The notes under the pieces: model-generated
Told to the model about the DNA's origin: nothing
Seen by the model: the letters and a program-made list of their open reading frames with translations, nothing else
The model's database searches: none
Assembly: GCA_023238725.1 (NCBI GenBank)
Contig: CM041534.1
Location: 21,450,303-21,514,302 of the forward strand
Reading direction: 5' to 3'
From: Scortum barcoo
Taxonomy: Eukaryota; Chordata; Actinopteri; Centrarchiformes; Terapontidae
DNA length: 64,000 nucleotides
Part shown: piece by piece, positions 14,101 to 26,800 of the stretch
How the letters are laid out: every line of letters starts with the position of its first letter
How positions within the stretch are numbered: position 1 is the stretch's first letter
Position numbers and translations under genes: made by a program

Positions 14101-15128
14101 ACAAAAAAATGTATTATTAATAATTTTAATATTTCAATAAAAAATGTTTCCCTACTAAACTAACTGGCAAAACAAGCAGTATGGGGAGTGTGTATTTATC
14201 TTTAAAGGGGTTTGCCAGGTATTTAGGACTTACTCATTTGGTGCATGTTTCTTAAAATTTGGGGGATATGCAAGACAGGCATTAAAATGACAATGGTCAA
14301 AACTGGCCGCAGGGTTGTAAAATTAAATTCCTACTGTGGATCAAGATCTAAAAACCACTTGATCTTATACTTCCCATAATACATTTGATTGTACACTACC
14401 TGCCTTATAAATATCCATATTTTTCAAACTCCACATCGCTACACAGTCTTACTGTGATTAGCTTTGAGTCTGAAGTCTAGTCTCAGAAAAACACTGTGTT
14501 CCTATATGTACTTGCTGCAATAACAGATGGTGCAAAACTGGAAAGCCACCGTAGATAAAAAAAAAAAGGTCAGACAGCCTCTTTCTCACACAGTGAATCT
14601 GTAATATCTGATATAACAGATTGGTGTCCCTGCTTCTGCTGCTCAGGAAGTTTCCTACACATTCACACAAACTTTCCAGCATTATTTCAAAACCCAAAGT
14701 GATTTTGATTTGCGTCGCAGGTGTTTCTTGTGTGGCTGCATTTGCTCTCCAGCTGTCAACATGTTTGACAAAGCGACTGGGACACTGGGCAACAGAGCTT
14801 TTAAGTGACAGTCGTTTGTGTGGGTGATGTGGACCCTCGATGGGGGGGATGGAAATGACAGCTCAGGCTCACGGGCTCAGAGAGAAACACGTAAGATGAC
14901 ATTTTAAGAAAGTAAAATAAACATGAGATCCGACTTTGATTCCTGCAGCTAAAGTCAAGCTGCTTGAATCAATGCTGCCATTATTTTTCACACATGCAAA
15001 CTGGTGCGTTTAAATCCAAAAAATGCATTTGTTATTTGGCAAAAGCATTTTCATCACATTTTTATGTCGTGAGATCATCATCCCATTGAGAAAAAAGATT
15101 TTATTTTGAACATTGTTGTTGTTTTATA
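11136..15128. other. Intergenic, no gene seen
   Basis: May include decayed 5-prime parts of the Tc1 copy up to about 11530. A CTAACCC-rich stretch at about 13912-14040 resembles the repeat at 38095-38400. No exon is recognised. Confidence 0.45.
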
Positions 15129-15189
15129 TTAACACTAATGACGGGACTGATGGATGGTGAGTTTGTTATTGGTCAGCCATTAGTGTTAA
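15129..15189. repeat. Perfect 12-bp inverted repeat
   Basis: TTAACACTAATG (15129-15140) and CATTAGTGTTAA (15178-15189) are exact reverse complements with a 37-nt loop. It is followed by a TAG trinucleotide run (about 15203-15217). It could be the relic of a short palindromic element or a chance hairpin. Confidence 0.7.
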
Positions 15190-16379
15190 GAGTGTAAGTG
15201 TTAGTAGTAGTAGTAGTTACTAGTTTAGTTTTAGTTGGCGAAAATTTCCCACCACTTTTTGCTTCTTTATCTCTCTAAATGCCATCTTCACAGTCCTCTT
15301 CCTCTTTTTGATTGAGGCTGTGGATGACTCACAGTATCTGCCGATGTGCAGCTTGCTGTGCATTAAACAGCTTCAGATCGTCGTCTGTACAAAACCACAT
15401 TAAGTCGAGATATGAACCACTCAGGCGTAGGGAGATATGGTCAAAAGAAATTCATGAATGAATTCCAATCCCATCTTTTTCATTCTTCCTTAATTTCCCT
15501 TGTGATTTTTCCTCATGAAGGCTGAGCAAAGCGATCGTTTCCATATTGATTGACAGAGAAAGATATACAGATCGCTGCTTTAACTGGTCATTCCAGTAGC
15601 TTTCATGTGCGAATGGAGAATAGGTTGAAATGATAATTTATGCATTTCATTCTGTGGACACGAGAATCTTTACAGTTTTAAGAGATATTATCATCAGTGA
15701 AAGCGTGTCCACATGCCTTCTGCATTTGCGGTCTACTGTGCTTACCTCTGATGTGTAAGCATGAATGCATATTTATGTGTCTCTTTTTACATACATTTGC
15801 ATGTGCATATTACTGTGAGGAGATTTACTTGCTTCAGGGCTGCCAAATGTGCCGTGATATTTGAGGGGAAAACGTCACTTTGAACAATGAGAATGTGCTT
15901 TTTAAAATGGAAATATCATGTTAAGAAAAGAGAAACATTTCAATATTTTGTCTTGTTTCTATTACCAGTCTTAACATTATGGTCTATGTAATGTGAAAAT
16001 AAAATGGCTTTGGTGATTGTCAGTTTTCATATTTTTAACATTCAATTCAAGTATTAAATTGAGAGAAAACTTTATTCTTATTCTTACGTCTTCATCACAA
16101 GCAAAGAAAAAAAGTCTGTAATGTAAAATGCCATTTTGCCCATCATGCATTTAAAGAGAAACGAGAGCCGATTAACTTTTTGTTTCGTGATGCTTCTGGA
16201 TTGCTTTCTCTTGCTAAAAGTGTTTTCTTCTTTAAAGCTACACAAAGGACTATTTTCACATAACTTATAATGTTGTTGCTCTTTCAAACGAAGAGGAAAT
16301 TATTAACTTACTCTTCTGAACCTTTTAATTTGTTAGCATCTTCCAGCTCATTGTTTTGGTTTTATAGCCTGTAACTTTA
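15190..16379. other. Intergenic, nothing assigned
   Basis: A TAG run, then AT-rich DNA. No gene, RNA or repeat family recognised. Confidence 0.5.
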
Positions 16380-16610
16380 CTGTTTCTGTTTATTCACCCT
16401 CAGATATTGTTTTTCAGGAGTTGGTGGAGACCAAAACGGCGCTAAAGGTTGAGTGAACATTAGACTTACCTTTGTGGCTGAAACCTGATTACAAATTATT
16501 CTCATATATGTTGCCTTTCTGTTTGCTGGAGGTGTTAATTTGCGAACACATTCACCCCAACAACTCTTTAAGGTGATAATATATTGAATGTTGTGTTTAC
16601 AACTCCCCCC
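16380..16610 (+). repeat. Teleost interspersed repeat, copy 2
   Basis: Same ordered blocks as 9050-9390: GGTGGAGACCAAAACGGCG, ACATTAGACTTACCTTTG, and GAATGTTGTGTTTACAACTC. It is more decayed and shorter than copy 1. Confidence 0.55.
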
Positions 16611-16796
16611 AAGTTGCCAAAAAAAATCAATTCATGCTGTTTTAAATTAGCTTAAATTAACCTAACTAACCTTTTTAGAAAGACTGTGTAGGCCTGTGGC
16701 AAGACATGCTCTTCTGATCACCTCAAGCATAAATCCAGAGCAGCGTTACAAATGAGGCTCTAATGGACAAGTCATGTTGGGGTGTACTTCCCTCAA

Positions 16797-16820
16797 ACAC
16801 ACACACACACACACACACAC
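16797..16820. repeat. AC microsatellite
   Basis: An uninterrupted CA run of about 12 units. Confidence 0.95.
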
Positions 16821-16856
16821 TACCCATTCATTACACACTGGAGAATAAACTTGCTG

Positions 16857-17147
16857 CTGTAGCAATAGATTTGGCTCGAGCCAGTCAGCAATCAACTTAT
16901 TGATAATACAGTAGATTATTGCACCTGATTAATGAGCTGCCCTTACACAGTGTGTCTTTTGTCGTAACTCACCACATACATTACATAGATTGGTGATGCC
17001 AGTTTGCCTCTAGCTGAGCTCTATTGACAGTCCGGACAATGGAGCTTTCACTGTAAACCCACACTGTATCAATGCATCTGACTGAGAGCGGGCAGAAATC
17101 AAGTAATTGATAATACATTAGACCACTGGATGATTCAGCTTCTGTCC
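16857..17147. repeat. Diverged direct duplication, two ~87-bp copies 206 bp apart
   Basis: Copy 1 (16857-16943) and copy 2 (17063-17147) align from CTGTA(G/T)CAAT through CAATCAAC/AAATCAAG and a shared ATTGATAATACA to GATT...AGCT. By eye, identity is roughly 70% over the ungapped first 62 positions. Both hold GATAAT and homeodomain-like cores. This looks like a duplicated regulatory module rather than a mobile element, since neither terminal repeats nor a poly-A tail are visible. Confidence 0.55.
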
Positions 17148-17211
17148 CATCCATTATAGGAAGCAGTCAGTGTGACAAAAGTGGACGAGGCTGGATTCGG
17201 GAGTAGACTGA

Positions 17212-17271
17212 TTGTAAATACAAGCCAACGCCTTGGAGGAAATACAAACGGCGGCCTCTTTGTATTTACAA
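17212..17271. promoter_or_regulatory. Inverted repeat of forkhead-like motifs
   Basis: TTGTAAATACAA (17212-17223) and its exact reverse complement TTGTATTTACAA (17260-17271), with a 36-nt spacer. Each arm contains GTAAATA, matching the forkhead core RYMAAYA. A regulatory role is inferred. Confidence 0.45.
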
Positions 17272-17734
17272 GGAGAGTGTAGATGCAAAGACAGCACTTG
17301 ACACATGATCAGGCATAAATGCTGTGAAACTTACGATGATGAAATATTTCCAGATAAGTTTTGGTGCACTATGAAGGATCAGCTGTTTCTTTCACCATAA
17401 AAAAAAGTTTGCTGGATTTGAGTTTTACAATATTTCACCCCAGAGTAAAGTATGAAATGATTTAACTGATCTGAAAATATGAAAACCACCAAAAGTAGAG
17501 ACACAAAGTCTGCCCTGGAGAGGAACAAAATGCTCTTTGAGATGAGTATCAAATATATCCTTGTAACTGCTAAACCACCTCAGTGTCTGCCAAACAGCAT
17601 TAATGAACTCTACAAACACTTTGTAAATGTTTCACAAGCGAGAGAACAATTTACTTTTTCTTTTGTATGCTAAAGAGAAGTTGGGGTTTTCCTATACAAT
17701 TTAAACTGCATCCTCATGAATTTCCACGTTTGCC

Positions 17735-18120
17735 GTTCAACATTTTGGGAGGATTTCTTGCAGAGAGTTAGGAAGGAAAACTGACAGCACCCTCATGTTT
17801 GTCCACTAAATATACATCTACAGCAAGCAACTGTTTAGTTTAGCCCAGTACAAAGAGTGCAAACACATGGAAACAACTCGCTCCATCTTTCTCTGTCCGA
17901 CGTTAACAAAATCAGTCATTTCCTGAGTCTCCACTGGTTGCCTAGCAACTGCTCCCAGCCAAGAAATGGTCAGGGACACAACTCCATGTAATTTTTGTTT
18001 TTAGACTTAAGTTCCTTCACAGATTAAACAAACCGGATAATACATGTTAATTAGAGAGCTTCAGAGGCCTCAATTTTGGGAGAGGGGCTGATTTTGTTAG
18101 CACCAGACAGGAGATTTTGA
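17735..18120. repeat. Teleost interspersed repeat with inverted ends (MITE-like)
   Basis: Recognised from CAACATTTTGGGAGG, then CTTGCAGAGAGTTAG, GTTGCCTAGCAACTGC, CAGATTAAACAAAC and TGTTAATTAGAGAGCTT, a series widespread in percomorph genomes. The GTTAACAAAATCAG in the left half and CTGATTTTGTTAGC in the right half (about 18088-18101) are inverted relative to each other. No coding capacity. Confidence 0.65.
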
Positions 18121-20698
18121 TAGAGGACGGTCATTATTTACAGAAACAAAAGACATCGCTTGTCAGGAAAACATGAACAGGTCATTTTGAGGGTAACAAA
18201 TAACGGGGGTGGTATTTTCCTGGTGAAAGGAGTCTCAAAAGACATGGCCGAAATAAAACAAACTGTGCAGGACCGACAAAAGGAAGCGACTTCTAACGGA
18301 GACATGGAGAGCACTGCACCACTTTGAGTGAACAATGCGGAGCCGCTCAAAATGACAGAGGGTGCGAACATAGAAGGCACTCGACTGCCAACAGCTGTAC
18401 CCTCTTCAATATAATGCAAAAAGAAGCCTTTGATGGAGGGGGAGAGTGACAGAGCTGCAGAAAAATGTGAGAGCAGATTTTGAACTTACTGTGTACAGAA
18501 TCAGGACTTTGTGGTCGTAACGCTCTGCCGCTGCATGCCGTCTCATATTGACTTGATTACAGCTGGATTTGTTTTGTGCTCCCCTCACAGATTGTTCAGC
18601 AATTAATACATGTAGTAAAATCTGTCACCCAACTGTGTTTGTACTGTGTCTAATACTGTTTTCTGATTCCTTTTTTGTCTGTGTTGTGTACATGTATCTA
18701 CCTTCTCCCACGGGTGGTTGTGCCAGTTTTGTGACTATTTGTGTGTGAACAAACGCTCCTCTTTTTGTTCCAGTGCATGTTAGTGTACATTTTATACTGC
18801 ATTTGTGTTTGTCACGCTGTGTGTAATCTGGCTAAAGCCTGCAGGAGTGCAGGTGCTGCTGCAGTCTGCACTGTCTCTGTTTGCATGTGTGTGTTTTCCT
18901 GGTGTGTATTGGTGTGTATGTAACCTGGCCAGGTTCTGTGCTGTGATAAAGGGCCTGCTGCCACCTCAGCTTTCTGCCATATGGAGCCAGACCAAGGCTG
19001 CTCCTGGACGGAGAGATTAGAGAATAAATGACTGATAACTGGGAGCCAGAGGGGCCCTGAGAGCAGAGAGACGAATCACAACCTACAGAGAGCAAAATAA
19101 GTAAAAGTGGAGAGGTAATTGACATAAAGCGGTTGAGTAGACATTGCATCAGCAAAACTGCATTGTGAATGTACAATTATGCATGTAAATAACAAGCTTC
19201 TCTCCAGAGTCCTGGATTTATGCAAATGTTTATCTGATACATTTAAAACTGCAACATGTAGAACCATCAAAGCAAATTTATTCTGATAGCAGAGTACGCT
19301 GGCTGATCATTATGGGTCCCTGAATTCAGACAGTGCAGGGTGAATGTCCATGATTGTCTCACTTTAAATAAACAGTTTGAAGCTGCGGTAAAAGTGAAGA
19401 CAAATGCAACCACAAACTCTAACTATCTACAATAAAGTATAATAAGAAACTTTTGAAGTTAAAAAGAGTACCCGATGTGATGCCTAACTGTTTGCTGGCT
19501 CAGCTTACATGTTGGTGTGCTGATAAATTTAAACTCCTGGCCTCCACATCTAACAACTTTGGTCGTAGCAACCAGAAACCTGGTGGGACATGAAGATGTT
19601 CGGGCTATAGACGCCCTTTCGGGTCAAATAAAAAACACCGTTTTACACAACATGAGGATGTATCCAAATTACTTCGACTTTATGAACAATTCATCCATCC
19701 TTCTTCAACCAGCTGCTACAGTGGAAGTAGTCCTAGCTAATGTTATGAATTTTGAAAGTAATGATTGCAAATCAGCCAATTAAGCATCTTCATGTTATCC
19801 AGTTATTCACCACATTCAGTGACTTGACTTCAGTGACTTGTCCAATATGAAACATGACAAACAAAGTCATCAGGGATGCCTCAGGCCCTGAACCAGTCAG
19901 CATATCAGAAGAAACTTCACACTTGCCACACTTCAGTCACTCAGACATTCAAAATGTGTTAAAATAATAATGCTAAAAATTTCACTGGAAACATGTTTTT
20001 CTCTCCTGATGTGCCACAAAGATGATATTTCTTAACATTCTCCTCATAGTACATTTTACTAATGCTGACGTGATTGATTTTTGATTGATTATTTCCGCTT
20101 CTGTGTTTAATATGGGAGAAGAGGCTGTTTTATCCATTTTATGGATACCCATGGATACTGTGCATTGCTATAATGATTAATCCTTGGCCCCATGCAGGTC
20201 TCTGTGGTATTTATTTATATCAACAATGATGAGCAGCCAGCAACAGAGATATTATAGTATCTACTAGCTTTATATTTGGCCAGCCATTAATCACCCATGA
20301 TATATGTGCTGCTTTGAGTCTCAGTTTTATTTTCAGTCATACATATATATTCACATATATGGACAGTGACTTTTCCATTTCTGTTCAGTACATTTTATTT
20401 TATTAATAATTTACCTCATTAGCACTTACTACTTTGCAGAGTTACTTTCTAAATTGGTTCTTGCAGTTTGCAATTATAAAAGAGGCTCTGACCATATTGA
20501 CAAACTAGGAGACTCACTTCTATTAACATAAATGGAACAGTTCCTGAAAAGCCTTTGTATTTAATATCCATAAACTTATGGTTTTGCTCATTTTTAACAT
20601 AGTTAGGAAATAAACCTGGACGCAAATTTCACTAATTAAAAAAGAGCTTCTACAGCACAATTAAAGACGTAACATTTGGCACTGCTGGTGGAGTATAA

Positions 20699-20702
<4 letters not shown>
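18121..20702. other. Intergenic, one unassigned 88-codon frame
   Basis: The frame at 19517-19783 (plus) is reasonably protein-like in composition, but I recognise no family, splice context or conserved motif. Its right end (GTAGTCCTAGCTAATGTTATG) resembles text from fish interspersed repeats. Nothing else is assigned. Confidence 0.4.

Positions 20703-20755
<53 letters not shown>
20703..20755. repeat. AT microsatellite
   Basis: About 26 uninterrupted TA units. Confidence 0.97.
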
Positions 20756-20759
<4 letters not shown>

Positions 20760-22188
20760 CATTTAAAATTTAAAATGATGAAGTGCAGCTGATGCCTTTT
20801 TCATGTTTTCTGCCTCTGCCCCTCAAATAGCCTGAGTCCGTCACTGTGCACCAGCTCAGTAGTTACCAAATCAACTTCATTGCATCTGGCCAGTCTTGAC
20901 TTTCTAAATCTCCTTTGAGGGTTAAGCCCAAGTTCAGCTGTAGTTCTGCAGGCTTGCAGTAAAAATGTGGCTCTTTGGCAGGGCAAAGGCTATGTCGGTC
21001 CAAGAATTTATTATTCATTACATTTTTGGGAGCAGGGGTATTGGCCTATAAAAGTTACAAGCCGGTGGGTTCTGTTTTTCAAGTTTTATGTTTACGTTGG
21101 CCTTCAAGCTACAGATTCAGAAGCAGTCAACAAGTACTTGGCTGAGCCGCTGCGGTTTAGAGCCAAGCAAAGATTTGTTTGTCATAGACAAAAAACATTA
21201 TTCTTGTTTTATTGTTTCATTTTGCAGTGTAGCAATGGCAGCACATTATGCCAGAAAGCATTACTTTAATTGGACCATCATAGAGAGATGTATGAGTGGG
21301 CGTGTATGTCTGTTGGTCATTGCTGTAATGGAATGGACACATCTTTTCAGAGTCGCCAGATTGTAGGATTTAAGTGGCTGCTATTTCCTGGCTGATGTTA
21401 GCTGCCATGTAAAAAGGTTCATTTAACCAATGGACACAAAAGCGATGTATTGCTGAGCATTCAGTTTCCTCGTTTCCTCCTGTGCTTCACCTGTGATTGG
21501 TGGATCCACAGCAACCTGCCAGTGTGAGCCTGTTTCATAGTGTCTTTTGTATTTTTGTAACTTTTGCACTTCTGTCTGCATTTCTATCATCATTGATGAT
21601 TAGATTGTAGATTTAAACTATATCTTAAATGTCTGTGATAAAAAGTGCTCATTTCATTTTGTCATACCTTTGTTATACGTTCTTCTTCTGCAATGACCAG
21701 ACTGGCAAAATAGCACTTATACAACCCCCAACATCAGGCCACCAAAGTGAACAACAATTACTGTTTTAAAAGTATATTTTTATTATATTTTGTGAAGTGA
21801 AAGTGGTACGATTATATATTTGGTTTTAGAAGCTGGAGAACAAATCTCTTTTTTCTTGAATTTATTTAAACCCCTTTGCGTAAAATGTTTAAGTTATTCT
21901 GGCATTTTTCAAACTATTCTTCTGCCATAAGTTTCTTTACATAGTGGCTTAACACAGGTTTAAACATTTGCACTTATTATTGTTTGCAAACACAACATGG
22001 AACATTTATAAGTTCAGATTTCTTCAAAGCCTGACTTGATACAAAACTAAATCTTTGTGCAAATTCGTGATTTGTTTCACTCAAACTGCTGAGTCCTCGC
22101 GTTAGCTCGGCTGACCTTTTAGTAAAGAATGTGACTGAGGATTTTGTCACCAATTTCTCACAAAGGAGTCGCTCCAGGTCATCTAGTG
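20756..22188. other. Intergenic, no gene seen
   Basis: Overlapping short frames at 20967-21366 share no family motif. No RNA gene or repeat family recognised. Confidence 0.5.
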
Positions 22189-22326
22189 AATTTTATTTAT
22201 ATAGCCCAATGTCACAAATCACAGATTTTCCTGAAGGGGCTTTACATTTAGAGACACTGACAGCCAGAGGAGAGGGAGAGGTCGATGGACAGGGGACGGT
22301 CCAGCAAAGAGAAGTAGTAGAAGAAA
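22189..22326 (+). repeat. Teleost interspersed repeat (TTTATATAGCCCAA family), copy 1 of a pair
   Basis: TTTTATTTATATAGCCCAAT, CACAAATCACAGATTTTCCT, GGGGCTTTACA. It is the 5-prime portion of the family present in fuller form 100 bp downstream, in the same orientation. Confidence 0.7.
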
Positions 22327-22421
22327 CATAGTAGAAGTTCCCAACTTTTCCAGCCCTCCCTGACAGGCTCATCTTTAATATTAATATCTTGAAATTAATC
22401 ACAATCACATAATCTGAGTTT

Positions 22422-22670
22422 TTCAAATTCAAATTCAAATTTATTTATTTAGAGCCCAAAATCACAAACATTGTTTGCCTCGGAGGGCTTTACAATCTGT
22501 ACAGTTGTGACACCCTCTGTCCTTAGACCCTCGAACCGGAGTCAGGAAAAACTTCAAAAAACCCTTTATGGGAAAAAGAAGAAACCTGAGGAAGAGCCAC
22601 AGATGAGGGATCCCTCTCCCTGGGACGGACAGACGTGCAATAGATGCCACATGTACAGAGAACATCATCA
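22422..22670 (+). repeat. Teleost interspersed repeat, fuller copy
   Basis: TTTATTTAGAGCCCAAAATC, GGGCTTTACAATCTGTACAG, CCTCTGTCCTTAGACCCTCG, then AGAAACCTGAGGAAGAGC and GAGGGATCCCTCTCCC, GGACGGACAGACGTGCAATA. This order matches a very common fish repeat. The 97-codon frame across it is incidental. Confidence 0.75.
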
Positions 22671-23813
22671 ATCATATTATGGAATTTTTTCCCACCCAGC
22701 TGTTGACATCAGCACAGAAATATGTGTGACTCCTTTTATCTTTAGACCCAGTTTTCAAACATAAAACAGAAATTATGTTCAAAACAAACAATGGATTAAA
22801 TTCAGTATCCAAACAGGATGTCCTTGGGATAAGTACTCAACTCATTTTAGCATTATATCACATTATTATGGACCCACAGAGTGACCTTAATTCCACAGTC
22901 ATTCCCATTTGCAATTCAGAGATAAAACTCTGTGCCATTTCACAGAGAAGATACAGAATGACCTTCATTACTCTGCAAAACCTAGTTTGAAACCACAAAA
23001 TAACCTTCCCTCCACAGTGAAATTCATCTGAGCTTGGCTTACAGGACTCGGTTCTTTTAAAACGGTACAAGACTCAGTTCTGGAGCGACCTTCACTTCCC
23101 ATTCAAGCTCTGCAGCCCTGCAAAGAAATCAACCATGTTTAAAAAAAAGAAGAAGAGGAACTACGAACCAATCAGAACAAAACAGAAGGAAAGTCATTCC
23201 CTCGTGGGGTGTAACCTCTCTCCAAAATGTCGTGCATGCATCTTTCATGCCGTGTTACACCCAACCGTATGTGGCACAGATTAGGTCTGCTGCTTCTATA
23301 CAAGGACTGCAGGTGGTGAATATGTATGAGTGTATGCCAGAGTGGGCATGTATATGTGTGCATCAGTGTGTGTCTGTTACAGTGACAAATGAACCTATTG
23401 CCTCCTTTAACATATAACATGTGTTAAGTAACATATGTTTTCCAGGCATTTTCTAAACAAAAATCTAGGGAATGTTTTGAAAATTTGAGAAAAAGACTTG
23501 CTTATGGCCCACAAGTAATTGCTTTTATTCATTTTGTTATTATTATTTAAGCCAACTTGAACTTTAGCATATTGATTTAAAGTCTAAGCTTCAGGATTTA
23601 GAAATTATTTTAACACGTTCAAGAACAGCATATTTTAAATTTAAGACGCTTTTTAACTGTCGTGCTCTTCAGTCATCCATCTCACGCATATCTGAGGGAA
23701 CAGATTGCTTCTGTCAATCGATTCAGTCTACATCGACCACATGGCCTCTGAGCACCGCCAAAGAGCAGATGACCTACACTCACTACTGATGACAGAACAT
23801 TTCCTGTGCATCT

Positions 23814-23816
<3 letters not shown>
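22671..23816. other. Intergenic, nothing assigned
   Basis: No exon recognised. The stretch 22780-23100 contains several spaced ACCTT(A/C)A and TCCACAG words that may be an old decayed repeat. Confidence 0.4.

Positions 23817-23860
<44 letters not shown>
23817..23860. repeat. AT microsatellite
   Basis: About 21 TA units. The 133-codon frame at 23705-24106 runs through it, giving an Ile-Tyr run, and is rejected as a gene. Confidence 0.95.
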
Positions 23861-23862
<2 letters not shown>

Positions 23863-26800
23863 CTGCTGTACATCCAACACCATGCCTTCATTCCTGCCTC
23901 ACATAAAGAGCGCACAACTTCTTGCATTGGAAGTGGAAATAAATCATAAAGAGCAGGATCATCCACAAGGACATAATTTTGGTTTAAAGTGGTTTGAGAA
24001 GCTTCTGTGGTTGCTTTGGTATTATTTCGTCATGATAATGGACTCCAGTGTTACAGCTGTTTCTGCGTGGGAGCAAACCTTTTTAAAGGTGCCTCTAAAT
24101 GGGTGAGTGTTTGCTGCTAAAAAGATAAGGGAGGAGTAATGGTTTAAAATGGGCAATTAAATGAGGAGATTACTGCTATTTCTCTTTTTCTTACTTTAGT
24201 CAGCGCTTTATATTTAAGAGCTAATACCGATGTTGTGCCATGAAATCCTTTGAGGGTGTTTTTGTCATTTATTTTTACTTGCTATTGATGTTACTGTCTT
24301 TAATTTAACATTCATTCAAGAGTTTTTTTTTTTATAGAGTAAATTATGAGATTATATAAATAAAACTTGAAAAGAGGAGATTGACTTTTTTCTTCCAAGT
24401 TTCCAAGGAGTTATTCGTGGCTTGCTTCTGATGGGAAGGTGAAGAAGGGGCCGTTTTAGTAGGCCAGGTCTATTTCGGGTTATGCGAAATGGCAAGAACA
24501 ATGTTTCTCTAATTTTTCATCTGACTAACAGATGGAGAGGGGAGACATGAGGGGCGAGGGGATGGAGAGAAGAAGAGCGGGATTGGGGGTGGAAAGAATA
24601 GAAATAGAGGGCACTGGAGCTCATCCAGCATGTATCATACTCAACAGCAAGAGGGTCGCCTACAGAGCGGGAGGGGAGCATTGTTTCAGCTGCACATCCT
24701 GCATAGCACAGTATGGATGTACCTTCAGGAAAATACAATCAACAAACTCAACAGGCGAAAGAGAAGAGTCGGCCTATAGCACAACCTGATAGTTTCCCCT
24801 ACTCTTCACGAATATGTACATACAACCCTTTTCAAGGCAGAATAAGGTGTGGATGAGACGCAAGAGAGGCAAGTAATCTCCACCGTGGAAATACAGTCTG
24901 ACCTTCAAGTTCTGCATACATATAGAAATACTGTATTCAAGGGGAGTCTTCAGCGTAACGGAGAGTGCGGCAAGAGAAGCTCCCTTAGAAGTCCTTATCA
25001 TCATGTGTGGAGGCAGTTTTCAGCAGCAACTTGGCAACTCAGTCGACTGCTGTCAAAGACAAACATTTAGGAAAAGTTGGACGGTGCCGGCAGAGTTCAT
25101 TTCAAGAATTTCTGGTGGTGGAGCCTTTTTTCTACAAGTTGAAACAAGCTTAAAAATAACTTAGCTAATCAATATTTTATTTTTACCATGAGATCAAATG
25201 ACTGGATGTAAAAAATGTGGTATCCTATCCCAATGTTGTACTCCCTATGTTTAGTTTTCTTTAATCTTAATGTAAATGTAAATATAATCTCTAAAAAACC
25301 TAATAAAATAGAAACTATTATCCATCCAAAAACATACACAAAGCTCTTTAATAAATTGGCCTAAAGAATACATTTATAATTAAGAACTTTACTTTAATGT
25401 AAAAAATCCAAATGAGGGGAAAAGGTGCTAAACATGAAGACATTAAATGGCAAAAGGAGAAGAGATGTACCCACAAAAATAGTCCAAAAGGGCAAAATAG
25501 GTCGTAGCTGCTTTAAATATTTTTAAATCATAGTTTATTATACCAGTTGTTTTCATTTTTCAAATGTATGTGAACACAGATATTAACGTACAAGAAGACT
25601 TAACTCCTGCATCAATGTTTCAATTTTTATCCTTTGCCATGGTGAAATTTAGTGAATTGTCAATGGATAAAACAGCTGTTAGAAAAAGAAAATCATGTAA
25701 AAAAAAACATGTACAAATACAATTCTATTTTTTCAAGTTACTTCTTACTGACAAAGTATTAGATCCTTGACATGCTCCAGTCAGGAGGTGACAGTGTTTA
25801 AAAATACAATACATTACGCATGATAATAAAACAAACCACTTTATGCAAGAAAAAAAAAAGACTAAAGGATGCTATGGCATGAAATTTATAGAAAAATGGT
25901 ATAAAAGGATTCATCTCCATGGGGACGGTGGCTGCATACATAGTGAGCGAGATAGAAAGAAGATGAAGAGGGGGAAGTAGAGGAAGAGAGAGACAAAAAG
26001 ACGCAAAGGATGAAGATGAGAGGAAGCAGGAAAGGGGTGGAATAGAGGAGAGATGGGACGTTCGAAAAAGAACAAAAACCGTAGAGGAAGGGAGTATTTC
26101 TAAAAGTAAAAAGGGAGAGAGAAACATCTGCTCTGCTGCAGCAGAGAGCATTTCATTTTGATCTTGAGATTCCTGTTTACTCTGTTGTGAAGGTTACGTC
26201 TCGTCTTGCCATATGCACATGTGCGTCAATCATGTTCCATTTTTAGCTCTGATGGTGTTTTTGATTAATTCAACTCTTGTCTTTTCACAGCAAGAAAGAA
26301 AATCAGAGGATAATGAAATGCTTTCTGGGCTGTGTTTGGGGGCAGTTTGGTGTTATTTTTCTGATTGATGTCGAATCAGTGTGTCAGTTATTTGTGTGCA
26401 GTTACGGGTTCAACAGGTTTGATACCAATTTTCTGTACAGTTGTTCTCATTCTTCTGCCTGCTATCAAACTAAACGTGAGTGTAGATTACTTAATTTCCT
26501 TCTGAAGATCAATAAAGTCATCAAATTATTTTTATGGAGTCCTGAATCTGACCTGCTGCTATTTAATTTAGTGTTAAATCATGGTTACCCAATATAATGC
26601 ACAAAGTCTTATAAAATAAATGACAACATACCTCTTCAGTGCACTGTTAGGCACACACACACACACACACACACAAAACAGGCTGCTGACATTTGGAGGC
26701 TGCAACAATGCACGTCTGACAAAATAAATGAAAGGTTTATTGCACAACACTTCTCCTATGAGGACTACTGATTGGTGGTTTATTGAGAATTTGACAAAAT

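Noticed and set aside
23705..24106. 133-codon plus frame
   Set aside because: It reads through a TA microsatellite, giving an Ile-Tyr run.
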